Assembly: GCF_037974265.1 (NCBI RefSeq)
Contig: NZ_CP150233.1
Coordinates: forward strand, 1,798,001-1,862,000
Source: Paenibacillus sp. FSL R5-0623
GTDB lineage: Bacteria; Bacillota; Bacilli; Paenibacillales; Paenibacillaceae
Length of the DNA: 64,000 nt
Reading direction: 5' to 3'
Below are positions 1 through 9,015 of the stretch, in pieces. Position 1 is the stretch's first letter. Each line of letters opens with the position of its first letter. A program made the translations under genes and the position numbers. The notes below the pieces were generated by a model, which worked only from the letters and a program-made list of their open reading frames with translations, ran no database searches and had not been told where the DNA came from.

Positions 1-2
1 AG

Positions 3-992
3 GAATTTACGACAATGATTCAAGGGATGCTTGGTTTTTTGAGTCAGATTAAAGGGCACAATGCTTCGCTCCAGGAAAAGGTACTGATCAAATGTTCCAC
101 ACTGAACATGGTGATTGGTATTGAGACGGAAGAAGATATCTCGGAAGAATTCTATGACGAGTTATTGCGTGTGGCTGATGCGCTGGATGCCGTCATCTTC
201 TGGGGAGGTGGATCTCTGCTCAATGCACAAGGCCAGCTATTGCTGGATGTGAATGGAGAATCTGAGGTGGAGGATTACACGGTGACAGCACACACCAGTT
301 TCCTAGATGGCGCTACACCCCAGTCCGAGTCTGCAATTCAACGTAAAACGCGGTCAGAACAACGCTTAACCGAACAAGGGGTTCCATTTAATGCGAACTT
401 GCCCGCAAGATCCGGGGACGAGCACACGACGATTCGAAGTGAAACGGAAGTCGCGCGCCGTGCGGTTTCGTTGTGTCTTGCTGCGCTTAAAGGAGAGTGT
501 TTGGGAGCTGGCGAAAGTGCGGAAGATACCGCAGCGCTGGTTCAGGAAGTGATTGACAAGTATGAGGCTGAATCCTTCTTCTCCCCCGTAGAGAAGAGTT
601 TTATCGATCAGCACGGAGCAGAGCAGCAGGAGATCATTGCCTTCTCCTGGGGATATGAAGCGTACCACGTGATGTTGTGGGCGCTTGGTTACGTGAAGGA
701 ACTAGGCGCACCAACGGAGTTGTGTAACGTAGGGAAGGATGTCGGTTATTTGCAACAGAAGGATAGCTTTACGGACTTTCTCACGGATGCATCCCTGCGT
801 AGCAAGAGCGAGATTCTGGATGAAGCAGATATGATCTACCGTTACAACTGGGTGTGTGTGGATAGTCGGGTAAATGACAGAACGCCTCCCGCTGGTTTGA
901 ATGGCGGGGTGGCTTATGAACGTCATCGTGCATTGAACTGGCTGATCTGTTACCTGGATCAGGACTGGGATGATGTGCGCACGGATACGTAG
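3..992 (+). CDS. DUF4272 domain protein, 5' end outside window
   Basis: The reading frame is open to the left edge, so the start probably lies upstream; the ATG at 15 has no convincing ribosome binding site. The middle and C-terminal parts carry the features I associate with DUF4272: a basic RKTRSE stretch near residue 110, then an RSETEVARRA helix, and a tryptophan-rich C-terminal part with FSWGYEA and RHRALNWL. The function of this family is unknown. The protein has no signal peptide in the visible part and is probably cytoplasmic. A strong hairpin follows the stop codon and separates it from the convergent LacI gene. The family call is fairly confident; no role can be given. Confidence 0.75.
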   Translation, partial: EFTTMIQGMLGFLSQIKGHNASLQEKVLIKCSTLNMVIGIETEEDISEEFYDELLRVADALDAVIFWGGGSLLNAQGQLLLDVNGESEVEDYTVTAHTSFLDGATPQSESAIQRKTRSEQRLTEQGVPFNANLPARSGDEHTTIRSETEVARRAVSLCLAALKGECLGAGESAEDTAALVQEVIDKYEAESFFSPVEKSFIDQHGAEQQEIIAFSWGYEAYHVMLWALGYVKELGAPTELCNVGKDVGYLQQKDSFTDFLTDASLRSKSEILDEADMIYRYNWVCVDSRVNDRTPPAGLNGGVAYERHRALNWLICYLDQDWDDVRTDT

Positions 993-1013
993 AACGGCCC
1001 AACATAAAATAAT

Positions 1014-1071
1014 GCAAGCCAAATACCCCTAAAGCCGCATGATTACACGGTTAAAGGGGTATTTGGCTTGC
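1014..1071. terminator. Hairpin terminator between convergent genes
   Basis: Perfect 17-bp inverted repeat (arms 1014-1030 and 1055-1071) lying 22 bases after the DUF4272 stop codon and before the 3' end of the convergent lacI-type gene. The T tract is poor, so it may act in both directions or mainly as an RNA 3' end. Confidence 0.7.
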
Positions 1072-1151
1072 TGTTCTGTGTGGCATAAGTGTTATTTCAT
1101 ATGATTTTCAGCATGTGCACTCACATATGTACCACCATGTATCCTACCTTA

Positions 1152-2189
1152 TTAGCCGCTATGCCTGCTGAACTGTTCACGAATAATGACGTCAGCAAGA
1201 ATCAACTTTTTCTCGACGCTGCTCTCTGGGTTCGCAATGCGCCATAACATCTGATCCACTGCACGCGCACCGAGCAATTCCTTGTTCACATTGACTGTGG
1301 CCAGTAAGGGAATATTGTCGTATAGATTATCAAATCCAGTCACAACACACTGATCGGGTACACGAATGCCCATACTCTCAAGAGCTTCTATGGTGTATAG
1401 CCCATAGAAATCATTCGCACATACAAACACTTCAGGCAGGTTATCCTCATGGATCACTGAAGTGAACGTCTGGCGGAACTCATCCAATGCCTGATTACTC
1501 AACTCGGGAATCTGATGTATTTCCATCCCATGACCCATAAGCACAGAAGTGTATGCAATCCAGCGTTCATAGAAGCTATGAGCATCCCCGATATTGCCAA
1601 CGAACTGGAATGTTTTGAAGCCCTTGCGGAGCAAATAGAGCATGATCTCGCGCATGGATGCAAAGTTATCGGTGAATATGCTGTCACTGTGAAAAACAGG
1701 GTCCAGATGATCGACCATCACAACCGGAATACTGAGCCGCTTAATTTCAAGCAGAATCGGGGTCGAGATCGAGCCAACGGTGATGATTCCACGAATTGCA
1801 TCCGGATTGAGCAGGGTGAACAGCTGGTCTGCAGATGGTTCCGTCAAGGTTAGAATGTTAATACCTTTTTGGTTCAGCTTGGAAGAAATCCCGTTAAAGA
1901 CGGGTCCCCAGTATACGGAGTCCTGATTTTGGTATCGAACATTGGGAAACAAAATCAAGATCGTTCCGCTTGAACGTGTGTTCTTCGGTTCCTGAAGTTC
2001 ATGGCTGTTATACAGTTCACCAGACAACATGCTGTTATCTTTGAAATATCCAAGTTTGCCAGCGGCCTTGAGAATGACATCCCTCGTTTGATCGCTAACT
2101 CCCGATTTTCCAGACAAAGCTCGTGACACCGCGAATTTCGACAAACCCGTAAAATGTGCAATCTCCTGAATTGTTACCTTCGTTTTCAT
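1152..2189 (-). CDS. LacI family transcriptional regulator
   Basis: Residues 4-50 form a LacI-type helix-turn-helix (VTIQEIAHFTGLS, then AVSRALSG and the hinge helix region KAAGKLGYF). The remainder is a periplasmic-binding-protein-like sugar-sensing domain with GIITVGSIS, PVVMVDH and VVTGFDN segments. Length, about 345 residues, is usual for the family. Two ATG codons are adjacent (2192 and 2189); AAGGA at 2197-2201 gives the better spacing, seven bases, to the second. It is divergent from the carbohydrate ABC locus and most likely regulates it. A LacI/cre-like dyad at 2555-2568 overlaps the -35 box of that locus. The ligand is unknown; an oligosaccharide or sugar phosphate is expected. Confidence 0.9.
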   Translation of the reverse strand: MKTKVTIQEIAHFTGLSKFAVSRALSGKSGVSDQTRDVILKAAGKLGYFKDNSMLSGELYNSHELQEPKNTRSSGTILILFPNVRYQNQDSVYWGPVFNGISSKLNQKGINILTLTEPSADQLFTLLNPDAIRGIITVGSISTPILLEIKRLSIPVVMVDHLDPVFHSDSIFTDNFASMREIMLYLLRKGFKTFQFVGNIGDAHSFYERWIAYTSVLMGHGMEIHQIPELSNQALDEFRQTFTSVIHEDNLPEVFVCANDFYGLYTIEALESMGIRVPDQCVVTGFDNLYDNIPLLATVNVNKELLGARAVDQMLWRIANPESSVEKKLILADVIIREQFSRHSG

Positions 2190-2554
2190 CATACCATCCT
2201 TACACTCGTAGTTCTGCCGTATTCCTATTTGGAGCGATATCCAACTGATTCTAGTATAGCATGATGTATTTCTCTTAATCTAATAACGGATAGAGAATTC
2301 AAAATGTTAGTGATTCACAGCATTTTACGATAGCCATCCAACGTGAAGGTAAGCGCATTTTCAGATATTATGACGAATGTTGTATTAATAATTATTATTT
2401 CGTTATTTAAATAAAATAACAAATGATTGAAATGTAGTGCTGATTATAACAAGTGTGTACTTAGGGAATGACCTGGTGAATAAGCTGTAATACAGCTAAA
2501 TTATAGCTTTATCAGCATTTTATCAGAATAAGTAGAAAATGTTAACAACAAAAA

Positions 2555-2568
2555 TGTTGACGCTTACA
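2555..2568. promoter_or_regulatory. cre/LacI-type operator candidate
   Basis: The 14-mer TGTTGACGCTTACA matches the cre consensus TGWAANCGNTNWCA at all but two positions. It overlaps the -35 box of the ABC locus promoter, where binding of CcpA or of the divergent LacI-type protein would block RNA polymerase. Which of the two binds cannot be told from sequence. Confidence 0.5.
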
Positions 2569-2585
2569 TTTTGCTGTGTTAAATT
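2557..2585 (+). promoter_or_regulatory. Sigma-A promoter of the carbohydrate ABC locus
   Basis: TTGACG (2557-2562), a 17-base spacer, then TAAATT (2580-2585). It is the best-matched promoter upstream of the solute-binding protein gene that starts at 2716. Confidence 0.6.
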
Positions 2586-2715
2586 TTGTTTGTCAAAAAC
2601 AAACAAGAAAATAACAAATGGTGGTGGTCGTTTATTTTTGATTGGTTGATGAGCGGGGTTAATGATTTAGAGTGGACCATGATTGGCATACACATTCGGG
2701 GAGGTTGTTAAAATC

Positions 2716-4098
2716 ATGATCAGAAGATGGAATGTTCTACCTCTGATGTTATTGGCTGTGATTCTTTTTGTATCCGCTTGCAGTGGTGGGGGGACAACGC
2801 AGACGGGGACTGATGCAGAGGGAACAACGAATTCAGGCAACAGCACCGAAGTCGCTGAAACAGAGAAAGAAGACGTAGCGGAAGAAGCTGTGGCAAATGT
2901 GCCTGATCTGGGTGGACGTGTCATCAAGGTTGCGGCCTGGTGGGATCTGAAACCGGCGGGAGAGACGGCCTCGGATAAGGCCAGACTCGATAAAATTGCA
3001 GAGGTAGAGAAGAAATACAACGTGAAACTGGAGTTCGTCAACGTACCTTTCGAAGAATACATGAACAAATTCACAACGTCTGCACTAGCCGGCGAACCAT
3101 TCGCTGACATCGTTCAGATGGAATACAAATCCGCACTACCAGCCATCCTCAAAGGGCAACTGTTGCCCATCTCCGAATTCACTACACCTGAGAACAACAT
3201 CAACCAAGAGGCAAACCTGATTGCTAAATTTCCTGCCATTGCAGGCAACGAATACGCCTTCGAATCTCCAACCAGCATCGGTCTGGGACTTCACTATAAT
3301 CGTGACTTGTTCAAAAAACTGTCATTACCTGATCCGCAGGACCTGTATAACCAAGGTGAATGGAATTGGGATAAATTCTTGGAACTCGCCAAACAGGCAA
3401 CCAAAGATACGGATAATGACGGCAAAACTGACGTATACGGATTTTCTGGCTGGGCGCTTGATGTCGTTCGTCATTTTACTGCAGCCAACGGTGGAACCAT
3501 CGTGGATGATACAAATAGCAAAGAGGGATTATCCGATCCGAAAACGATTGAAGCTGCTGAATTCGTCAAACGCCTGTATAACGTGGAAAATGTCGTGAAG
3601 GTCAAAACCGGCGACAAAACCAACTGGGAGGAAAGCAATACGTTCAAGGATGGAGACGTAGCTCTGTTCACTGCTGCTGAATGGCAGTTGGGCGATCTCA
3701 CCTTTGCTGTTGGCGTTGTACCGATTCCGAATGGGCCACAGGGTAGCAAAGAGGTAACGTATGCAAACAACGCGGCATCGGCGAAGTTCATTCCAAAAGG
3801 TGTGGAGGATCCGAAGATCGTCTACCAAATCTATGAAGAGACCTTCGACATCCCGCAGATTGAAGAGTATCCAGGTCAAGATTATCTGGAGAGTCGTTAT
3901 ACCGATGAGAAGGATATTGCGATCATTCGCGAGCACATCGCTGGAACGGGCCGCATTTTACTGGATGATGCTTACACGGGTTACCCATTTGGAGATTACG
4001 TGAACGATATCATCAAAAACAACGCTTCCGTGACAGCAACAGCCGAGAAATACAAAGCACAGGCACAAGCTGCCATTGATAAACTCGGCAAACAATAA
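2716..4098 (+). CDS. Sugar ABC transporter substrate-binding lipoprotein
   Basis: A 460-residue extracellular solute-binding protein of family 1. The start at 2716 is chosen because GGGGAGG lies 11 bases before it; the earlier TTG at 2683 has no such site. The N-terminus MIRRWNVLPLMLL is followed by the lipobox VSAC (Cys22), then a Gly/Thr/Ser linker, so the mature protein should be lipid-anchored to the outer face of the membrane. A DxDxDGK-type loop (DTDNDGKTD, near residue 235) is frequent in these proteins. It is the first gene of the locus and is followed by an attenuator-like hairpin, which would make it more abundant than the genes downstream. It presumably delivers an oligosaccharide to one of the two permease pairs. 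Confidence 0.9.
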   Translation: MIRRWNVLPLMLLAVILFVSACSGGGTTQTGTDAEGTTNSGNSTEVAETEKEDVAEEAVANVPDLGGRVIKVAAWWDLKPAGETASDKARLDKIAEVEKKYNVKLEFVNVPFEEYMNKFTTSALAGEPFADIVQMEYKSALPAILKGQLLPISEFTTPENNINQEANLIAKFPAIAGNEYAFESPTSIGLGLHYNRDLFKKLSLPDPQDLYNQGEWNWDKFLELAKQATKDTDNDGKTDVYGFSGWALDVVRHFTAANGGTIVDDTNSKEGLSDPKTIEAAEFVKRLYNVENVVKVKTGDKTNWEESNTFKDGDVALFTAAEWQLGDLTFAVGVVPIPNGPQGSKEVTYANNAASAKFIPKGVEDPKIVYQIYEETFDIPQIEEYPGQDYLESRYTDEKDIAIIREHIAGTGRILLDDAYTGYPFGDYVNDIIKNNASVTATAEKYKAQAQAAIDKLGKQ

Positions 4099-4121
4099 AA
4101 ACACTTATCACCAGCAAACGA

Positions 4122-4173
4122 TTCAGGCAGGGGCTCGTGTCGGCAAGGTTGCACGGAGTCCCTTTTTCCTGAA
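4122..4173 (+). terminator. Intra-operon hairpin, likely attenuator
   Basis: GGGGCTCGTG (4130-4139) pairs imperfectly with CACGGAGTCCC (4152-4162) and is followed by TTTTT (4163-4167). An outer TTCAGG/CCTGAA pair (4122-4127, 4168-4173) extends it. It sits between the small binding protein gene and the long downstream genes and would reduce their expression without separating them. Confidence 0.55.
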
Positions 4174-4223
4174 CCACCAAATCGGCATTGATGGCATCAG
4201 CCTTGATGAGGAGGACTCGGAGG

Positions 4224-7151
4224 ATGGCTGGAATTCTACAACGTAAGAAATGGATATTGTCCACAGTAATCATCGTGGCGGCAGCCTGCATCATTCTATA
4301 TGTAACTTCCGGCGCTGATGTGAAGAGTGCAAACATTCCGCCTGGCAGTCTGCCTGCCATTGAAGTGGATGCAGTCTTGCAGCAGACCCGGCAGAAAAAG
4401 GGGTACGAACAGTATCGATCCGGAACGGATCAGGCTACACAGCCGAATGTGGACATCACCATTGAAGCAGGAGACTACATAAAAGCCGAAGGTGAGGACG
4501 TCCGCAAACTGACTAATTATGAGGGAATGGATGGTGTATCTCTCCATACCGGAGAGACCGGACAAGTCGATTGGACCATTAACGTGCCGGAGACCGGGCT
4601 GTATAACCTGTCCGCCACCTATTATCCCATTGAAGGCAAGAGCTCAGCCATTGAGCGTGCATTGTACATTGATGGTGAACTTCCTTTTGCGGAAGCCGCC
4701 TATTTGCAGTTTGACCGGGTGTGGGCGAATGAGAAAGATGTTGTGGAGCAGGACAATCAAGGTAATGACCTTCGCCCGAGACAAGTGGAGCAACCACGTT
4801 GGATGGAAGAAACGTTTCAGGACTCCGACGGGTACGAACAGGCTCCATTCAAGTTTTATCTGGAAAAGGGAGAGCACACGCTAACACTAAAATCATCGCG
4901 TGAACCCATGGTGATTCGGTCCATTCATCTTTTTAATGAGAAGACAGCTGTTCCTTACGCGGAGACTGCGGGGGCAAAACGGTCGGATTCTTCCGGACAA
5001 CCGAAGGATGTATTTATTAGGATCGAAGGAGAAGCCGCGATTGCCAAATCTTCACCTACGTTATACCCGACCAGCGAAAGGTCAAGTTCTGCTGTATCTC
5101 CTTACAGCGCTTCCCAGGTACGCATTAATACGATTGGCGGCTTTAACTGGCGTCTGCCAGGACAATGGATCGAATGGGAAGTGGATGTGCCGGAGAGTGG
5201 ACTTTATCACATCGGTTTTACCGGACAGCAGAATTTTGTCAAAGGCATCTACTCCACACGCAAGCTCACCATTGATGGTGAAGTTCCGTTTGCAGAGATG
5301 GCCAAAGCTCCTTTCCGTTATCAGAGTGACTATCGCATTGACATCATGGGCGGCAAGGAAGCATACAAGTTTCACTTGGAAAAAGGAAAGCATGTGCTAC
5401 GGCTGGAGAACAGTCTCGGAGATTTTGCACCTCTTATCCGCAATGTGGAGGACAGTCTGTACAACTTGAACTCCATGTACCGACGAATTCTGATGATTAC
5501 AGGCACGAAGCCTGATGAATTCCGGGATTATCGGGTGGAGAAACAGATTCCGAACCTGCTGGAAGTGTTCAGCGGGGAAAGTAAACGACTCAAAGACGTG
5601 GCTGCACAGCTTCGTCTTCTGTCAGGACAGTCCAGCGATCAGGAAGCGCTGATCAAGACGATGGCGTTGCAACTGGATGAGATGATCGACAAGCCGGATA
5701 CCATTCCAAGACGGCTTGCGGCTTATAAAACCAACACGGGTGGTCTCGGAACATGGGTGCAGCAGGCACGAGAGCAACCCCTTGAGATCGACGCACTGTA
5801 CGTCACTTCGATCGACCGTGATATTCCCGGAACAGGCATGGGACCACTCGCGAAGCTTGGTCATGAAGCCAAGATATTCTATCATTCGTTCTTCATTGAT
5901 TATAACCAGATCGGCAATGTAGCCACTTCAGAAGATCAGCGTACGGTAACGGTCTGGATTGGTAGCGGACGTGACCAGGCGAATACGATGAAGGCGATGA
6001 TTGACAAGACCTTCACACCAGACAGTGGCATTAACGTGAATCTGAAGCTGGTCAACATGGGAACCTTGCTGCCAGCGACGTTGTCCGGTGAAGGACCCGA
6101 TGTTGCCATGCAGATCGGTAATGATCTGCCGGTGAACTTTGCGATGCGGAACTCGGCTGTAGATCTGACGCAATTCAGCGACTATAGCACCGTAGAACAG
6201 GAGTTCAGGGAAAGTGCAATTGTACCGTATGCCTACGATTCGGGCGTATATGCCCTACCGGAAACACAGACCTTTAACATGCTGTTTTATCGTACAGACG
6301 TGCTCGAAGAACTCGGACTTGAAGTGCCTCAGAATTGGGAGGATGTAGAGGCTCTACTCGCGATTCTGAGCAAAAATCACATGGAATTCGGCATGCCGGT
6401 TGTGACCCAGGCGAATATGCAGGGTGTCAATATTCCGCCGAACTCGCAGTATGCAACGATGCTGCTCCAGAATGGCGGCGCCTTCTATCGTAACGATGAC
6501 AAGGAATCGGATCTGGATTCCCGGATCGGAATCGAGACCTTTAAGCAGTGGACGGAATTCTATACCGATTACAAGCTGGAGCGGGAATATGATTTTGCCA
6601 ACCGTTTCCGGACAGGACAGATGCCTATTGGACTAACGGATTACACCATGTACAACCAGCTGTCTGTATTTGCACCGGAGATTCGGGGACTGTGGGGATT
6701 CGTTCCTGTCCCAGGAACCGTTCAGGCAGATGGTACCTTGAATCGGGACGTCCCGGGTGGAGGCAGCGCGGTCATGATGCTGGAGAGTGCCAAGGATCAG
6801 GACGCGGCCTGGGAGTTCATGAAGTGGTGGACCAGTACGCCGATTCAAGCTGAATTCGGACGGGAGATGGAGGGACTGATGGGTGCGGCTGCCCGTTATC
6901 CAACGGCCAACATCAAGGCGCTGGATTCCCTGCCTTGGCCTGCGGAGGATTATGCGAATCTCAAAGCCCAATTCGAAACGGTGAAGGGTATTCCCGAAGT
7001 ACCTGGTGGTTATTTTACAGGCCGCCATCTGTTCAATGCATTTTACAAAACCGTTGTTGGCCAAGTGGAAGCCAGGGAATCCATCATGGATTATACCCAA
7101 TATATTCAGGACGAGATTCGCGTCAAGCGTAATGAATTTGGTCTTCCGTAA
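4224..7151 (+). CDS. Large anchored solute-binding protein with two CBM-like modules
   Basis: 975 residues, about twice the usual size. The start at 4224 is nine bases after GAGGAGG. An N-terminal hydrophobic segment (residues 10-28) lacks a proper lipobox and should act as a membrane anchor. Two beta-sandwich modules of the CBM6/CBM35 type follow, near residues 75-240 and 260-415. They share the pattern V(D/E)..V.E(T/S)GLY, then IDGE(L/V)PFAE, then F.LEKG.H.L.L. A helical linker leads to a family 1 solute-binding domain (about 525-960) that begins RTVTVWIGSG. It likely holds polysaccharide at the cell surface while handing oligosaccharides to the adjacent permeases at 7170-9004. The module family assignment is by pattern only. 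Confidence 0.85.
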   Translation: MAGILQRKKWILSTVIIVAAACIILYVTSGADVKSANIPPGSLPAIEVDAVLQQTRQKKGYEQYRSGTDQATQPNVDITIEAGDYIKAEGEDVRKLTNYEGMDGVSLHTGETGQVDWTINVPETGLYNLSATYYPIEGKSSAIERALYIDGELPFAEAAYLQFDRVWANEKDVVEQDNQGNDLRPRQVEQPRWMEETFQDSDGYEQAPFKFYLEKGEHTLTLKSSREPMVIRSIHLFNEKTAVPYAETAGAKRSDSSGQPKDVFIRIEGEAAIAKSSPTLYPTSERSSSAVSPYSASQVRINTIGGFNWRLPGQWIEWEVDVPESGLYHIGFTGQQNFVKGIYSTRKLTIDGEVPFAEMAKAPFRYQSDYRIDIMGGKEAYKFHLEKGKHVLRLENSLGDFAPLIRNVEDSLYNLNSMYRRILMITGTKPDEFRDYRVEKQIPNLLEVFSGESKRLKDVAAQLRLLSGQSSDQEALIKTMALQLDEMIDKPDTIPRRLAAYKTNTGGLGTWVQQAREQPLEIDALYVTSIDRDIPGTGMGPLAKLGHEAKIFYHSFFIDYNQIGNVATSEDQRTVTVWIGSGRDQANTMKAMIDKTFTPDSGINVNLKLVNMGTLLPATLSGEGPDVAMQIGNDLPVNFAMRNSAVDLTQFSDYSTVEQEFRESAIVPYAYDSGVYALPETQTFNMLFYRTDVLEELGLEVPQNWEDVEALLAILSKNHMEFGMPVVTQANMQGVNIPPNSQYATMLLQNGGAFYRNDDKESDLDSRIGIETFKQWTEFYTDYKLEREYDFANRFRTGQMPIGLTDYTMYNQLSVFAPEIRGLWGFVPVPGTVQADGTLNRDVPGGGSAVMMLESAKDQDAAWEFMKWWTSTPIQAEFGREMEGLMGAAARYPTANIKALDSLPWPAEDYANLKAQFETVKGIPEVPGGYFTGRHLFNAFYKTVVGQVEARESIMDYTQYIQDEIRVKRNEFGLP

Positions 7152-7169
7152 GCAGAGGGAGGGTTAATC

Positions 7170-8138
7170 GTGCCACAAATATCACTCCGAGACGGACAAA
7201 ACAGTCCTCCTGAGAAAGCGTCAAGGATGGGCATGAAATCGTGGTGGAGCTGGAAGCTCCAGGAAATGAAGGCCAGCAAACATTCCTATGTTCTGCTTGC
7301 ACCTTATATGCTCCTGTTCCTCATGTTTACCGTGATTCCGGTTGTCATCTCGATCATACTCAGTTTCACCTACTTTAACATGCTTGAATTCCCGCGGTTT
7401 ATTGGCTGGCAGAACTACACCCGCCTGTTTCTGGAGGATGATGTATTCCTGATTGCAATCAAGAATACGTTGTTGTTTGCCATTATTACCGGGCCGATCA
7501 GTTATATTGCCTGTTTTGTCTTCGCGTGGATCATTAATGAGTTAACACCGAAATGGAGAGCGTTCATGACGCTGATCTTCTACGCGCCCTCCATCTCGGG
7601 CAATGTGTATTTTATCTGGCTGATGATCTTCTCGGGAGATCGTTATGGTATTGCCAATGGGCTGTTGATCAAATGGGGTTTTCTGCTGGAGCCGATCCAG
7701 TGGCTGAAGACAGAAGCTTACATTATGCCCATCCTCATTCTCGTGCAGCTGTGGCTGAGTCTCGGAACCGGATTTCTGGCGTTTATCGCTGGTTTACAGA
7801 CTGTAGACCGGACGTTATATGAAGCAGGAGCGGTAGATGGGATCAAGAATCGATGGCAGGAACTATGGTACATTACCCTGCCTTCGATGCGTCCACAGTT
7901 GATGTTCGGCGCAGTCATTCAGCTGACAACCTCGTTTGCCGTGGCCGATGTGTCGATCGCGCTGGCCGGGTTCCCGAGCGTGAACTATGCAGCAGAGACT
8001 GTGGTGACCCATTTGATCGACTTTGGTACAACGCGGTTTGAGATGGGATACGCATCGGCGATTGCCACCGTGCTGTTCATGATTATGGTGGGCACCAACT
8101 TACTGGTACAGAAACTGCTTCGAAGGGTGGGAGAATAG
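7170..8138 (+). CDS. Sugar ABC transporter permease, MalF/UgpA type
   Basis: 322 residues with six hydrophobic segments. The cytoplasmic EAA loop reads YEAGAVDGIKNRWQELW, which contacts the ATPase. The start is GTG at 7170, preceded by GAGGGAGGG. It begins 18 bases after the large binding protein gene and is followed two bases later by its MalG-type partner at 8141. The locus carries no ATPase gene, so a shared MsmX-type ATPase encoded elsewhere is expected, as is common in CUT1 systems of Bacillota. The pairing with the large binding protein is inferred from adjacency. Confidence 0.92.
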   Translation: MPQISLRDGQNSPPEKASRMGMKSWWSWKLQEMKASKHSYVLLAPYMLLFLMFTVIPVVISIILSFTYFNMLEFPRFIGWQNYTRLFLEDDVFLIAIKNTLLFAIITGPISYIACFVFAWIINELTPKWRAFMTLIFYAPSISGNVYFIWLMIFSGDRYGIANGLLIKWGFLLEPIQWLKTEAYIMPILILVQLWLSLGTGFLAFIAGLQTVDRTLYEAGAVDGIKNRWQELWYITLPSMRPQLMFGAVIQLTTSFAVADVSIALAGFPSVNYAAETVVTHLIDFGTTRFEMGYASAIATVLFMIMVGTNLLVQKLLRRVGE

Positions 8139-8140
8139 CT

Positions 8141-9004
8141 ATGGCTGCAATTGCGACAGGCAAAAAACGCGTGAATCGCTCGCTATCGGGAAGCCTCTCC
8201 CTGTTTGCCCTTCTGCTCGTATTCGGTGCTTTCATGGTACTGCCGTTGATCTATGCGATCAACAATGCATTCAAACCTTTGGATGAAATCTTTACCTTTC
8301 CACCAACTTTGTTTGTCAAAAATCCCACGTTCAGCAACTTTACGGATCTGCTGAATCTGCTGAGTGACTCGTGGGTGCCGTTCTCACGTTATATATTCAA
8401 CACGGTGTTTATAACCGGCATCGGTATCGTAGGCCATGTGCTGCTAGCTTCCGCAGCGGCCTACCCGCTTGCCAAACACAAGTTTCCGGGCAAAGTATTC
8501 ATGTTCCAAGTGGTCGTACTGTCACTGATGTTCACACCTGCGGTAACGGCAATTCCGAACTATATGATCATGTCATGGCTCGGATGGATCGACACGTACT
8601 GGGCCGTCATTATTCCGGCGTTTGCCTATTCACTCGGGTTGTATCTGATGAAACAGTTCATGGAGCAGATTCCGGATGCGCTGCTGGAAGCGGCCAAGAT
8701 TGATGGTGCCAGTGAATATCGGATCTTCTGGTCCATCGTCATGCCCAATGTGAAACCAGCCTGGCTTACATTGATCATTCTACTGTTCCAGATGTTATGG
8801 GGCAGTGATGGCAATGGATACATCTACAGCGAGCAGCTCAAGACCCTGCATTATGCAGCGGGTCAGATTATTCAGGGCGGAATCTCCCGGGCAGGAGCGG
8901 GTGCTGCGGTAGCACTGATTTTGATGAGTGTGCCGATCACGCTATTTATTTTCTCTCAGAGCCGAATCATTGAGACGATGGCGAGCTCGGGCATGAAGGA
9001 TTAA
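8141..9004 (+). CDS. Carbohydrate ABC transporter permease, MalG type
   Basis: 287 residues, six membrane segments, EAA loop LEAAKIDGASEYRIFW. The ATG at 8141 follows the partner permease stop by two bases, with the GGGTGGGAG ribosome site inside the upstream gene, so the two subunits are probably translated together. It forms the second half of the first permease pair of the locus. Typical length and composition for CUT1 inner subunits. Confidence 0.92.
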   Translation: MAAIATGKKRVNRSLSGSLSLFALLLVFGAFMVLPLIYAINNAFKPLDEIFTFPPTLFVKNPTFSNFTDLLNLLSDSWVPFSRYIFNTVFITGIGIVGHVLLASAAAYPLAKHKFPGKVFMFQVVVLSLMFTPAVTAIPNYMIMSWLGWIDTYWAVIIPAFAYSLGLYLMKQFMEQIPDALLEAAKIDGASEYRIFWSIVMPNVKPAWLTLIILLFQMLWGSDGNGYIYSEQLKTLHYAAGQIIQGGISRAGAGAAVALILMSVPITLFIFSQSRIIETMASSGMKD

Positions 9005-9015
9005 GGGGGAACGAT

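Larger units (their letters stand above)
2190..2715. other. Divergent intergenic region, lacI-type gene / ABC locus
   Basis: About 525 AT-rich bases without a gene. On the minus strand an extended -10 like sequence (TGCTATACT, 2253-2261) may serve the regulator gene. On the plus strand a good sigma-A promoter sits at 2557-2585 with an operator-like dyad over its -35 box. The first solute-binding protein gene therefore has a leader of roughly 125 bases. I see no recognisable riboswitch in it. Confidence 0.6.
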
